Of a stretch of DNA of 64,000 bases, positions 1 to 7,804 are shown in pieces. Position 1 is the stretch's first letter; each line of letters opens with the position of its first letter. The stretch comes from Streptomyces goshikiensis. Its GTDB lineage: Bacteria > Actinomycetota > Actinomycetes > Streptomycetales > Streptomycetaceae. The stretch is taken from NCBI RefSeq assembly GCF_014650555.1, contig NZ_BMVE01000013.1, forward strand, positions 186,001 through 250,000. Reading direction: 5' to 3'. The notes under the pieces were generated by a model. That model was not told the origin of the DNA. It made no database searches and worked only from the letters and a program-made list of their open reading frames with translations. Made by a program: the position numbers and the translations under genes.

Positions 1-977
1 CCGACGACCAGGGCCTCGGCGAGCACCGAGCGCATGACCTGGCCGCGGTTGGCGCCGACGGCGCGCAGCAGGGCCAGCTCCTTGGTGCGCTGGGTGACCA
101 GCATGGTGAAGGTGTTGTAGATCAGGAAGATGCCGACGAAGAGCGAGATGCCGGCGAAGACGAGCAGCATGGTGCCCATCTGGCCGAGGCCCTTCTCGAT
201 GTCCTTGGCCTGCTTCGCGGCGAGGGCCGCGCCCGTCTGCGCCTCGGTGTGCTTGGCGTCGACCAGCGGCTTGATGTCGGAGAGCAGCTTGTCGGCGGAG
301 GTGCCGTCCTTGGCGCCGACCGACATCTCCTGGAAGTAGCCGGGCTTGAGGTAGAGCTCCTGGGCGACCTTGGTCTCGAAGAGCACCAGGCTGCCGCCGG
401 CCTGGACGGCGCCGTCCTCGGTGGTGAAGACACCGGCGAGGGAGTACTCCTTGACCGGGCCGTTGGTCGCGACGCGGACCTTGTCGCCGACCTTGTACTT
501 GCCCGCGGACGCGGTCGCCTCGTCGAGCGCGATCTCGTCGGCCTTGGCCGGCCCGGCGCCCTGCACGAAGGTGTAGCGCGGGTCCTTGCCGTCCTTGACG
601 GGCGTGTAGTTGGCGCCCTGGTTGGACCAGCCGGAGCCGATCAGCTTGCCGTTCTCGTCACCGACGCCGGCGAAGCCCGTGACGCGTCCGGAGACCGATG
701 CGACGCCCGGGAGCGTCTTGACCTTGTCGAGGGTGGCCTGGCTCAGGCCCGGCTCGCCCTCCTTCTCGCCCTGGTCGTTGCGGCTCTGGCCGTAGGAGGT
801 GACGGAGACGGCCACGCCCGCGTAGTCCTTGGCGGACTGGCCGGAGAGGGACTTCTTGAGGGTGTCGGTGAAGACGAGGGTGCCTGAGACGAAGGCGACG
901 CCGAGGGTGACGGCGAGCACCGTCATCAGCAGCCGGGCCTTGTGCGCGAGGACGTTGCGCAGGGCTGTACGGAACAT
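1..977 (-). CDS. ABC transporter permease, MacB/FtsX type (partial, C-terminus outside window)
   Basis: Integral membrane permease of an ABC exporter of the MacB/LolE/FtsX class; the substrate cannot be told from sequence. The protein begins MFRTALRNVLAHKARLLMTV, with a first membrane segment at about residues 14-32. A roughly 230-residue extracytoplasmic MacB-like domain follows, then a second membrane segment containing FVGIFLIYNTFTMLV. The family motif TKELALLRAVGANRGQV precedes the point where the window cuts the gene, so the last membrane helices are missing here. The start is the ATG at 977. The gene lies 55 bases downstream of the ATPase gene on the same strand, so the two almost certainly form an operon. 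Family assignment is secure; function is open. Confidence 0.93.
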   Translation of the reverse strand, partial: MFRTALRNVLAHKARLLMTVLAVTLGVAFVSGTLVFTDTLKKSLSGQSAKDYAGVAVSVTSYGQSRNDQGEKEGEPGLSQATLDKVKTLPGVASVSGRVTGFAGVGDENGKLIGSGWSNQGANYTPVKDGKDPRYTFVQGAGPAKADEIALDEATASAGKYKVGDKVRVATNGPVKEYSLAGVFTTEDGAVQAGGSLVLFETKVAQELYLKPGYFQEMSVGAKDGTSADKLLSDIKPLVDAKHTEAQTGAALAAKQAKDIEKGLGQMGTMLLVFAGISLFVGIFLIYNTFTMLVTQRTKELALLRAVGANRGQVMRSVLAEALVV

Positions 978-1032
978 GGGTTTCGAGTCCTGGGGCTGGA
1001 AGTCTGGAGGAGGGCTGCGGAGGTGTTCCGGG

Positions 1033-1806
1033 TCAGCTGGTGCGGCCCTTGGCGTCGAAGGCCTTCATGCGGTCGAGCACGCCGTCGGCGGAGGGGCTGA
1101 TCATCTCGTCGACGATGCGGCCGTCGGCGAGGAAGATGACGCGGTCCGCGTAGGAGGCGGCGACCGGGTCGTGGGTGACCATCACGACGGTCTGGCCGAG
1201 CTCGCGGACGGAGTTGCGCAGGAAGCCGAGGACCTCGGCGCCGGAGCGGGAGTCGAGGTTTCCGGTCGGCTCGTCACCGAAGATGATCTCGGGGCGGGAG
1301 GCCAGGGCGCGGGCCACGGCCACGCGCTGCTGCTGGCCGCCGGAGAGCTGGGTCGGGCGGTGGCTCAGGCGGTCGGAGAGGCCGACCATGCGGATCACGT
1401 TGTCCAGCCACTGCCGGTCGGGCTTGCGGCCGGCGATGTCCATGGGCAGCGTGATGTTCTCCAGGGCCGTCAGGGTCGGCAGCAGGTTGAAGGCCTGGAA
1501 GATGAAGCCGATCTTGTCCCGGCGCAGCTGGGTCAGCTGCTTGTCCTTCAGGGTGCTCAGCTCGGTCTCGCCGATGCGGACGGAGCCGCCGGAGAAGGTG
1601 TCCAGGCCGGCGACGCAGTGCATCAGCGTGGACTTGCCGGAGCCGGAGGGGCCCATGATCGCGGTGAACTGCCCCTGCGCGAAGTCGACGGAGACGTTGT
1701 CCAGGGCGACCACCTGGGTCTCGCCCTGGCCGTACACCTTGGAGAGCTGGGTCGCGCGGGCGGCCACGGCCTGGGCGGTGTGGGGGGCGTAGTTGGTGGT
1801 GGTCAC
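1033..1806 (-). CDS. ABC transporter ATP-binding protein (MacB/LolD type)
   Basis: Cytoplasmic ATPase of 257 residues that powers the adjacent MacB/FtsX-type permease. Visible motifs are Walker A GPSGSGKST (about 52-60), the Q-loop region FIFQAFNLLP, the signature LSGGQQQRVAVARAL, Walker B IIFGDEPTGNLDS and the switch histidine in MVTHDP. The GTG at 1806 is chosen as start because AGGAG lies 8 bases upstream and the protein then begins VTTTNYAPHT. A longer in-frame reading to 2058 adds only Pro/Arg-rich sequence without family similarity and is rejected. The ATPase comes first and the permease second, the usual order for these exporters in actinomycetes. Confidence 0.95.
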   Translation of the reverse strand: MTTTNYAPHTAQAVAARATQLSKVYGQGETQVVALDNVSVDFAQGQFTAIMGPSGSGKSTLMHCVAGLDTFSGGSVRIGETELSTLKDKQLTQLRRDKIGFIFQAFNLLPTLTALENITLPMDIAGRKPDRQWLDNVIRMVGLSDRLSHRPTQLSGGQQQRVAVARALASRPEIIFGDEPTGNLDSRSGAEVLGFLRNSVRELGQTVVMVTHDPVAASYADRVIFLADGRIVDEMISPSADGVLDRMKAFDAKGRTS

Positions 1807-2260
1807 AGGGGGGACTCCTGTCGAGCGGGGCGGCCGCGGACTGCGGACGTGCGGGACGTATCCATCCTCACGGCGCCCACAGCGCTCCGGATCAGCCGCG
1901 GTGCCCGTTCTCCGGCCCACTGGAGGCTGACCGGGAGCCGGTCCGCCTCCTCCTTTGGTATGACATGAACCCCGAGAGGGGGACCGCGCCGGCGGGGGTG
2001 GCGCGCGGGGTGGCGACGGCGGTGGCGGCAGCGGTGGCGCGGAGCCTGTGCGGGCCATCGAAATTACGTCATTCCCAGGGCGGCGGTGATCGTCGGGCGC
2101 GGGCGCCCAGACCGGGCCGACCCCGCGTTCTTGTGCCTGACGATCCCTCAGGCGCCAATAAAATCAGACAACATCGGAATGACGGCCGAACGGCCGACTA
2201 GGTGTTCCCGATAGGCTCAACGCAGCGTTCATGGCTTTTACGCGGGGGCTGCTGGGCCTT
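1807..2260. other. Intergenic region between ABC ATPase gene and bldA
   Basis: About 450 bases without a convincing gene. It must hold the promoter of the leftward ABC operon and, at its right end, that of the rightward tRNA gene. A possible -10 element TAGGCT lies at 2212-2217, with no good -35 at the normal distance. A short inverted repeat, CGGCCGAACGGCCG, lies at about 2183-2196. GC content drops locally (AATAAAATCAGACAACATC near 2158-2176), as often seen in promoter regions. Open frames here have no recognisable product. Confidence 0.5.
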
Positions 2261-2342
2261 GCCCGGATGGTGGAATGCAGACACGGCGAGCTTAAACCTC
2301 GCTGGCCTTAGGGTCGTGCCGGTTCGAGTCCGGCTTCGGGCA
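2261..2342 (+). tRNA. bldA: tRNA-Leu (anticodon UAA), the bldA tRNA
   Basis: Complete leucine tRNA. The acceptor stem pairs GCCCGGA (2261-2267) with TTCGGGC (2335-2341), with discriminator A at 2342 and no encoded CCA. The anticodon stem is GCGAG/CTCGC (2286-2290 and 2298-2302) around the loop CTTAAAC, so the anticodon is TAA at 2293-2295. A short class II variable arm (GGCC-TTA-GGTC type) and the T arm GCCGG-TTCGAGT-CCGGC follow. In Streptomyces the only tRNA reading the rare UUA codon is the product of bldA, which controls aerial growth and secondary metabolism. The anticodon and fold are seen directly; the name follows from that established knowledge. The nearby order of genes also fits. 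Confidence 0.96.
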
Positions 2343-2369
2343 CTCCCGCAGCGTCCCCCCGAATCCCCT

Positions 2370-2382
2370 GCGGCTTTGCCGC
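2370..2382 (+). terminator. Small hairpin after bldA, possible terminator
   Basis: GCGGC-TTT-GCCGC forms a 5-bp stem with a 3-base loop 28 bases after the tRNA, followed by a pyrimidine-rich stretch. It is short for a terminator and could also be a processing signal. Confidence 0.3.
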
Positions 2383-2479
2383 GCCTTCTCCTAAGATCCT
2401 CCTCCAGCAGTAGGGTGCTTTCTTTGCGAGCACATTACTCTTGTTGCAAGGCCGCGCAGGGTGGCCATGGAGGAGTGAG

Positions 2480-3343
2480 ATGAGGAGCAGTAACCCGGTC
2501 TTCTCGCGACGGGGGTTCAGCCGCGACGCCGGCGGCCACGCGGGCTTCGGCGCGCCGCAGCAGGCGCAGGCCGGGACCGCGACCAACCCGTACGCGACGA
2601 ACCCTTACGCGACCGACCCGGCCACCGGCATGCCGCAGGCTCCGGCCCGCGGCAGCGTGATGACGATCGACGACGTCGTGAGCCGTACGGCCATGACGCT
2701 CGGCGTCCTCGCCATCACGGCGACGCTCTCGTGGCTGACGCTGCCGGTCGACCCGGCCAACGTCGGCAAGTCGTACGCCATCGCCATCGGCGCCGCGCTC
2801 GTCGCCTTCGTGCTGGTCATCGTCCAGGCCTTCAAGCGCAAGCCCGTCCCCGCGCTGATCCTGGGCTACGCGGCCTTCGAGGGCGTGTTCCTCGGCGTCT
2901 TCAGCGCCATCATGAGCACCTACGTCGGCGACGGCGGAGGCGTGATCGTCCAGGCCGTGCTCGGCACGATCTGCGTGTTCGCAGGCGTGCTGATCGCGTA
3001 CAAGATGGGCTGGATCCGCGTCACCCGCCGGTTCTACGGCTTCGTGATGGCCGCCGCCATGGGCTTCATGCTGCTCATGCTGGCGAACCTGCTGTTCTCG
3101 GTCTTCGCGGGCGGTGACGGCCTCGGCTTCCGCAGCGGCGGCCTCGGCATCCTGTTCGGCGTCATCGGCGTCATCCTCGGCGCCTGCTTCCTCGCCCTCG
3201 ACTTCAAGCAGGTCGAGGACGGCGTGACGTACGGCGCCCCGCGCGAGGAGGCCTGGCTGGCGGCCCTCGGCCTCACCACCACCCTGGTGTGGATCTACAT
3301 GGAGATGCTGCGGCTCTTCTCGATCCTCTCCGGAAACGACTAG
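2480..3343 (+). CDS. Bax inhibitor-1/YccA family membrane protein
   Basis: Integral membrane protein of 287 residues in the BI-1/YccA (TMBIM) family. The N-terminal 60 or so residues are hydrophilic, with an NPYATNPYATDP repeat. About seven hydrophobic segments follow, for example AMTLGVLAITATLSWLTL, ILGYAAFEGVFLGVFSAIM and GFVMAAAMGFMLLMLANLLF, and it ends with the typical C-terminal helix after LDFKQVEDGV. The ATG at 2480 has GGAGG 7-11 bases upstream. Some family members conduct protons or calcium; the role in actinomycetes is not settled. It is a single gene closed by a strong hairpin. Confidence 0.92.
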   Translation: MRSSNPVFSRRGFSRDAGGHAGFGAPQQAQAGTATNPYATNPYATDPATGMPQAPARGSVMTIDDVVSRTAMTLGVLAITATLSWLTLPVDPANVGKSYAIAIGAALVAFVLVIVQAFKRKPVPALILGYAAFEGVFLGVFSAIMSTYVGDGGGVIVQAVLGTICVFAGVLIAYKMGWIRVTRRFYGFVMAAAMGFMLLMLANLLFSVFAGGDGLGFRSGGLGILFGVIGVILGACFLALDFKQVEDGVTYGAPREEAWLAALGLTTTLVWIYMEMLRLFSILSGND

Positions 3344-3378
3344 CCGTACCGGCGCACACCGCCCACCCGGCAGCAGGG

Positions 3379-3411
3379 AAGGCCCCGCGAGCACACCGCT
3401 CGCGGGGCCTT
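3379..3411 (+). terminator. Rho-independent-type terminator hairpin
   Basis: Perfect 14-bp inverted repeat AAGGCCCCGCGAGC / GCTCGCGGGGCCTT around a 5-base loop (3393-3397), ending in TTT. It lies 35 bases after the BI-1 gene and faces the end of the opposite-strand gene at 3476, so it can serve both. Confidence 0.85.
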
Positions 3412-3475
3412 TCCGCGTCGTGGAAGGGAGTACGGATCGGGGGCAGGGAATCGGGGGTCGGTCAGGATGCGGGGC

Positions 3476-3706
3476 TCAGCCGAACTTTCTCGCCGCCCTG
3501 CGCAGGTCGTACTCGTGGATGATCGCCTTGGCCTGGCCGTACGACAGGTCGTGCGCGCCGCGCAGCCAGCTGACCTTCTCCTCGAACCGGACGAGGGAGG
3601 GGCCGTCGTCCACGGCGCGGAGCCAGTCGGACACGTCACGACCGGTGGTCAGGGGGATTCTGTCGATCATGTTGCGGTGGGTCTGCTCGGAGAACTCTAC
3701 GGACAT
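3476..3706 (-). CDS. DUF4287-like small protein
   Basis: A 76-residue cytoplasmic protein of unknown function. Its C-terminal half (GRDVSDWL, then RFEEKVSWLRGAHDLSYGQA and IIHEYDLRRAARKFG) matches the pattern of the DUF4287 family, which in actinobacteria often occurs as a single small protein. The ATG at 3706 has GGAGG 6-10 bases upstream. No enzyme motif is visible. It is divergent from the gene at 3808. Confidence 0.8.
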   Translation of the reverse strand: MSVEFSEQTHRNMIDRIPLTTGRDVSDWLRAVDDGPSLVRFEEKVSWLRGAHDLSYGQAKAIIHEYDLRRAARKFG

Positions 3707-3807
3707 GGGCGCCTCCGGAAATATCGCCGTGCTGTTCTCTTCACGCCACCGTGCCGGAGAGTTCGCCCGTTGGCAATGGCGCCCGGGCGCCGCGTAAGGT
3801 CGGCCGG

Positions 3808-4170
3808 GTGCTCGATACCTCGCCCCTGACCGCCGTCGTGGAACGTTTCGCCGACCGGCTGCGGGCCGCGCCGCAGAGCCGGCTCCAGCGCGGAGCCGCA
3901 GCCGAGGCGCTGGAAGCCGCCCGGGAGCTCTCCGTACGGGCGCAGCGGCTGGAGGACCCGGACGCGGCGGCCGCACCGCGGCTGATGCCGGAGGCGGGGA
4001 TCTTCGTCGTCGGGGACCAACTGGCGGTGGCCGGGCAGGACCTCGCGCAGGCGCTGCGCGCCGCGGCGGCCGGCCCCGGCGTGGGCCCGGACGGCGCGAA
4101 GGCCCCGTCCGAGGAACTGGACGAGGCCGTGCGGCTGGTGGAGCGGGCGGAAGTCAGAGCGATGCGATGA
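3808..4170 (+). CDS. Conserved hypothetical protein, helical
   Basis: A 120-residue Ala/Leu/Arg-rich protein, probably all-helical and cytoplasmic, with no motif I recognise. The GTG at 3808 gives the start VLDTSPLTAVVERFADRL; the longer reading from 3751 has an unlikely N-terminus. A more ordered patch is PEAGIFVVGDQLAVAGQDL (about residues 63-81). The last 17 bases overlap the end of the gene on the opposite strand (4154-5002), so the two transcripts are antisense at their ends. Confidence 0.7.
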   Translation: MLDTSPLTAVVERFADRLRAAPQSRLQRGAAAEALEAARELSVRAQRLEDPDAAAAPRLMPEAGIFVVGDQLAVAGQDLAQALRAAAAGPGVGPDGAKAPSEELDEAVRLVERAEVRAMR

Positions 4171-5002
4171 CGCGGTCCGCGAGGATGTAGACGTTGTTCT
4201 CGGGGTCCTCGGAGTCACCGCAGGAGAAGGTCAGCGCGTAGGCGCCGGAAATGCCGGAGCCGCCCAGCAGCACCGGTGCGGTGCCCGAGCGGAGGGCCTC
4301 GGCGAGGCGCTCGGCGGTCTCCCGGTGCCCCGGGGTCATGCAGAGCGTGGTGCCGTCGGTGAAGACGTACACGTCCAGGGTGCCGAGCGGGCCCGGACGG
4401 ACGTCCGCGAGGGCCGTACGGGCCTCCGCGAGCTCCTCCAGGCGGCTGACGGTGCGCTCGTGCTCGGCGCCCGGGTGCGAGGCCTGTACGGGGACGAAAT
4501 CGGGGTGCGAGGGGTGGCGCCGGCGAGCGGCGGCCAGCTCGGCCGAATCCTCCGGGTACGCCGGGTAGTCGTCGAGCTCCTCGCCGAGCACGGCCTCCAG
4601 GCCGACCATGTCCGCCTGCCGGGGGAGGAAGAGCGGGCTGTCCTCGCCCAGGCCCGTCAGACCGCCCAGCAGGGACGTGGGGGCCTCGCCGGCGAAGAGG
4701 GGCGAGGCGTCGGCGCCGTCACGGGCCTCCTGCGCGGCCCAGAAGGCGCGCGCCTCGGCGAGCTCGCGCTCGCGCTCCTCGGCCAGCGCCTCGGCCACGG
4801 CGGCCCGTATCTCGGCGGCGGGGGACTCCACGGCGCTGCGGGCGTGCGGCACGGCGGCACCGCGGGGGTGGGCCGACACCGTCAGCTCACCGCGCAGGGC
4901 CGTGACCTGCTTGCGCAGGGCGTGGACGGCGTGCAGAGCAGCAGCGCCCACGGCCGTGGCAGCGGCCGTGGTCAGCAGCAGGGCAAGAGACATGGCGCTC
5001 AC
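4154..5002 (-). CDS. Hypothetical protein with N-terminal membrane anchor
   Basis: A 282-residue protein with one N-terminal hydrophobic segment (LALLLTTAAATAVGAAALHAV, about residues 6-26). A charged, probably coiled-coil stretch rich in Glu, Ala and Arg follows (about 60-95), then a C-terminal domain containing GTLDVYVFTDGTTLCMTPGHRETAERLAEAL. The GTG at 5002 is preferred over the ATG at 4993 because AGGAG lies 7 bases before it. No enzymatic motif is recognised. It probably sits in the membrane with the bulk in the cytoplasm, and it converges with the gene ending at 4170. Confidence 0.75.
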   Translation of the reverse strand: MSAMSLALLLTTAAATAVGAAALHAVHALRKQVTALRGELTVSAHPRGAAVPHARSAVESPAAEIRAAVAEALAEERERELAEARAFWAAQEARDGADASPLFAGEAPTSLLGGLTGLGEDSPLFLPRQADMVGLEAVLGEELDDYPAYPEDSAELAAARRRHPSHPDFVPVQASHPGAEHERTVSRLEELAEARTALADVRPGPLGTLDVYVFTDGTTLCMTPGHRETAERLAEALRSGTAPVLLGGSGISGAYALTFSCGDSEDPENNVYILADRVIASL

Positions 5003-5153
5003 TGACTAACTCCTGGTTGATTCGATCCCCCGACTTCCTACATCAGCTTGACCCGACCTGGGAATGGCATGCAGTGCATTACGTCATCAAATGGACAGGT
5101 CTTTGTGCCCGCGATGCCTGAGCGCATGCCGCTTGACCTGGCTAAATACCGAT

Positions 5154-5182
5154 CCCCCAGGACAAAGGTCACATCCTGGGGG
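5154..5182. terminator. Inverted repeat in intergenic region
   Basis: CCCCCAGGA (5154-5162) pairs with TCCTGGGGG (5174-5182) around an 11-base loop. It sits between two leftward genes, upstream of the gene that starts at 5002 and downstream of the thiolase. It could be a second terminator for the thiolase or a leader structure. Confidence 0.5.
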
Positions 5183-5230
5183 AGATTCGGTCACAGGTAG
5201 GCCGCGACGGGATTGGAATCGGTGTCAGTA

Positions 5231-5263
5231 CGCCGCAAGGGATCCGGCGGATTCCTTGCGGCG
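5231..5263 (-). terminator. Terminator hairpin downstream of thiolase gene
   Basis: CGCCGCAAGG (5231-5240) and CCTTGCGGCG (5254-5263) form a 10-bp stem with a 13-base loop, about 30 bases after the thiolase stop codon on the minus strand. Confidence 0.7.
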
Positions 5264-5291
5264 CCTGGCCACCTTCTTGATCAGCTCAGGT

Positions 5292-6512
5292 TCAGCTCAG
5301 CCGCTCGATCACCATGGCCATGCCCTGGCCGCCCCCGACGCACATCGTCTCCAGACCGAACTGCTTGTCGTGGAACTGGAGGCTGTTGATCAGGGTGCCG
5401 GTGATGCGGGCACCGGTCATGCCGAACGGGTGGCCGACGGCGATGGCGCCGCCGTTGACGTTCAGCTTCTCCAGCGGGATCTCCAGGTCCCGGTAGGAGG
5501 GGATGACCTGGGCCGCGAAGGCCTCGTTGATCTCGAACAGGTCGATGTCGCCGACGGTCAGGCCCGCCCGCTTCAGCGCCTGCTTCGACGCCTCGACCGG
5601 GCCCAGGCCCATGATCTCCGGGGACAGGGCGGTCACGCCGGTGGAGACGATCCGCGCCAGCGGGGTCAGGCCCAGCTCCCGCGCCTTGGTGTCGCTCATG
5701 ATGACCAGCGCGGCGGCGCCGTCGTTGAGCGGGCAGCAGTTGGCGGCCGTGACCAGGCCGTCGGGGCGGAAGACCGGCTTCAGGCCCTGGACGCCCTCCA
5801 GCGTGACACCGGCGCGGGGGCCGTCGTCGGTGGAGACGACCGTGCCGTCCGGGGTGGTGACCGGGGTGATCTCGCGGGCCCAGAAGCCGTTCTTGATGGC
5901 CTCTTCGGCGAGGTTCTGCGAACGGACGCCGAACTCGTCCATGTCCTGGCGGGTCACGCCCTTGAGGCGGGCCAGGTTCTCGGCGGTCTGCCCCATCGCG
6001 ATGTACGCGTCGGGGACCAGGCCGTCCTCGCGCGGGTCGTGCCAGGACGCGCCCTCGCTCTGCGCCACGGCGGCCGTACGGGCCTCCGCGTCGGTGAAGA
6101 ACGGGTTGTGGGTGTCCGGCAGGCCGTCCGAGGAGCCCTTCACGGAGCGGGAGACGGCCTCGACGCCCGCGGAGATGAAGACGTCGCCCTCGCCCGCCTT
6201 GATGGCGTGCAGGGCCATCCGGGAGGTCTGGAGCGAGGAGGAGCAGTACCGGGTGATCGTGCTGGCGGGCAGGTAGTCCATGCCCATCTGCACGGCCACG
6301 ATGCGGCCCAGGTTGTGGCCCTGCTCGCCGCCGGGGAGACCGCAGCCGAGCATCAGGTCGTCGATGTCGCGCGGGTCCAGCTCGGGGACCTTGGCGAGGG
6401 CGGCCTGGATGATCGTGGCCGTCAGGTCGTCCGGCCGGACGTCCTTGAGGGACCCCTTGAAGGCGCGCCCGATCGGAGAACGGGCGGTCGAGACGATGAC
6501 GGCTTCGGGCAT
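5292..6512 (-). CDS. Acetyl-CoA C-acyltransferase (thiolase)
   Basis: Thiolase II/FadA-like enzyme of 406 residues. It cleaves 3-ketoacyl-CoA with CoA to acetyl-CoA, or condenses acetyl-CoA in reverse. The nucleophile is Cys90 in STITRYCSSSLQ; the catalytic His is in AVGHPFGMTGAR and the second Cys in ETMCVGGGQGMAM. The glycine-rich end MCVGGGQGMAMVIERLS is typical. The ATG at 6512 with GGAG upstream gives MPEAVIVSTARSPIGRAFKG; the longer frame to 6557 is rejected. It stands alone between hairpins, so it is not in a visible beta-oxidation operon. Biosynthetic or degradative use cannot be decided. Confidence 0.95.
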   Translation of the reverse strand: MPEAVIVSTARSPIGRAFKGSLKDVRPDDLTATIIQAALAKVPELDPRDIDDLMLGCGLPGGEQGHNLGRIVAVQMGMDYLPASTITRYCSSSLQTSRMALHAIKAGEGDVFISAGVEAVSRSVKGSSDGLPDTHNPFFTDAEARTAAVAQSEGASWHDPREDGLVPDAYIAMGQTAENLARLKGVTRQDMDEFGVRSQNLAEEAIKNGFWAREITPVTTPDGTVVSTDDGPRAGVTLEGVQGLKPVFRPDGLVTAANCCPLNDGAAALVIMSDTKARELGLTPLARIVSTGVTALSPEIMGLGPVEASKQALKRAGLTVGDIDLFEINEAFAAQVIPSYRDLEIPLEKLNVNGGAIAVGHPFGMTGARITGTLINSLQFHDKQFGLETMCVGGGQGMAMVIERLS

Positions 6513-6563
6513 CGGGGCTCCAAGGGGTTTGAGTTGCGGCTCATATCGGGACCGCATGCGAAG

Positions 6564-7682
6564 TTACCGGCCCGTACCGTCGAGGTCACCGGCCTTGGCA
6601 TGTGATGAGGGTCGCTTCGGTCCCCCGCCGTCCGGCGCGGACCCCCCGGCGGGGCCCTCCTCGTGCTCCTCGTGCTCCGCGGGCTGGCCGATCTCCGGCC
6701 GGCTGGGCACCCGCCGGCGGCGCCGGTGCTTGAGCAGGGCCCAGGGGGCGCGGGCGGCCGTGACCTCCGTACCCGCCTCCCCGGCCGCCGCGGACGCCGC
6801 CTTGGCCACGGGGAGGATGTCCTCGTCGCGGGTGTGGTCCAGCCGGTCCGACTCGGGCCACACGCCCAGCGCGGCGCACACCGTGGGCAGCACGGCCATC
6901 GCCGCGGTCGCGTACCCCTCGGCGGAGGGGTGGTAGGAGTCCGGGCCGAACATCTCGCGCGGGTTCGCGGCGAACTCCGGCCCGAGCAGGTCACCCATGG
7001 AGACCGTACGGCCGCCCAGCGCGATCACCCCGATCGTCTGGGCGGCGGCCAGCTGGCGCGAGACGCGGCGGGCCACCCAGCGCAGCGGCTGGTAGACCGG
7101 CTCGATCGTGCCCAGGTCGGGGCAGGTGCCGACCACGACCTCGGCGCCGGCGAGCCGGAGCCTGCGGACGGCGGCCGTGAGCAGGCGCACCGACTGGGTC
7201 GGGGGCATCCGGCGGGTCACGTCGTTCGCGCCGATCATGATCACCGCCACATCCGGGGGCGGGATGTCATCCTGGAGGAGCAGGCCCGTCTGGCGGTCGA
7301 GGTCGTCCGACATCGCCCCCGACAGGGCCACGTTCCGCAGCTCCACGGGCCGCTCGGCCACCGCCGCGAGGCCCGAGGCCAGCAGGGCGCCCGGGGTCTG
7401 CCTCGCCCGCCGCACACCCAGCCCGGCGGCCGTGGAATCGCCCAGCATGGCCAGCCGCAGCGGGCCGGGGCTCCGCTCCGGCCCGCCGAACTCGCTCCCG
7501 TACAGGCCGTCGGCGCGCGGCGGATCCGGCAGCCCGGTCCCCACCGTCCGCTTCGCGAACTGCAACTCGGCCACCACCACACCGACCGCGGCGACCCCGA
7601 TGAGCCCGATCCCGCCACCGCCGTAAGCCGCTCCCGCCGCGATCCGGCGGGCCGTCCTCGCTCTGGACACCCTGCGGGCCAC
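6564..7682 (-). CDS. SGNH/GDSL hydrolase family protein, membrane-anchored or secreted
   Basis: A 372-residue esterase/lipase-like hydrolase. After a basic N-terminus there is a hydrophobic segment (about 15-40, GGGGIGLIGVAAVGVVVAEL) that serves as anchor or signal. SGNH blocks are GDSTAAGLG with the nucleophile Ser83, the block II/III region LSGAMSDD, GANDVT (151-156), and the Asp-x-x-His pair in DSYHPS (Asp247, His250). The C-terminal 60 residues are Pro/Gly/Glu-rich and probably disordered. The start is the GTG at 7682, with GAGG immediately upstream. The substrate is unknown. It is divergent from the cystathionine beta-synthase gene with about 120 bases between. Confidence 0.9.
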   Translation of the reverse strand: MARRVSRARTARRIAAGAAYGGGGIGLIGVAAVGVVVAELQFAKRTVGTGLPDPPRADGLYGSEFGGPERSPGPLRLAMLGDSTAAGLGVRRARQTPGALLASGLAAVAERPVELRNVALSGAMSDDLDRQTGLLLQDDIPPPDVAVIMIGANDVTRRMPPTQSVRLLTAAVRRLRLAGAEVVVGTCPDLGTIEPVYQPLRWVARRVSRQLAAAQTIGVIALGGRTVSMGDLLGPEFAANPREMFGPDSYHPSAEGYATAAMAVLPTVCAALGVWPESDRLDHTRDEDILPVAKAASAAAGEAGTEVTAARAPWALLKHRRRRRVPSRPEIGQPAEHEEHEEGPAGGSAPDGGGPKRPSSHAKAGDLDGTGR

Positions 7683-7804
7683 CTCGCTTCCCTGCCTGGC
7701 CTCGATGAGCTACCTGCCCCGTAGTGCCGGTCGGCCAATCCCTTTCCGCATACTCTGGCCGGACCTCCCGGAGAACCCGTGGAGTCCCCTCCTTGGAGAA
7801 CATG

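Noticed and set aside
1965..2201. A 78-codon frame between the ABC genes and bldA
   Set aside because: Very Arg/Gly/Ala-rich with no ribosome binding site; better explained as promoter and spacer DNA.
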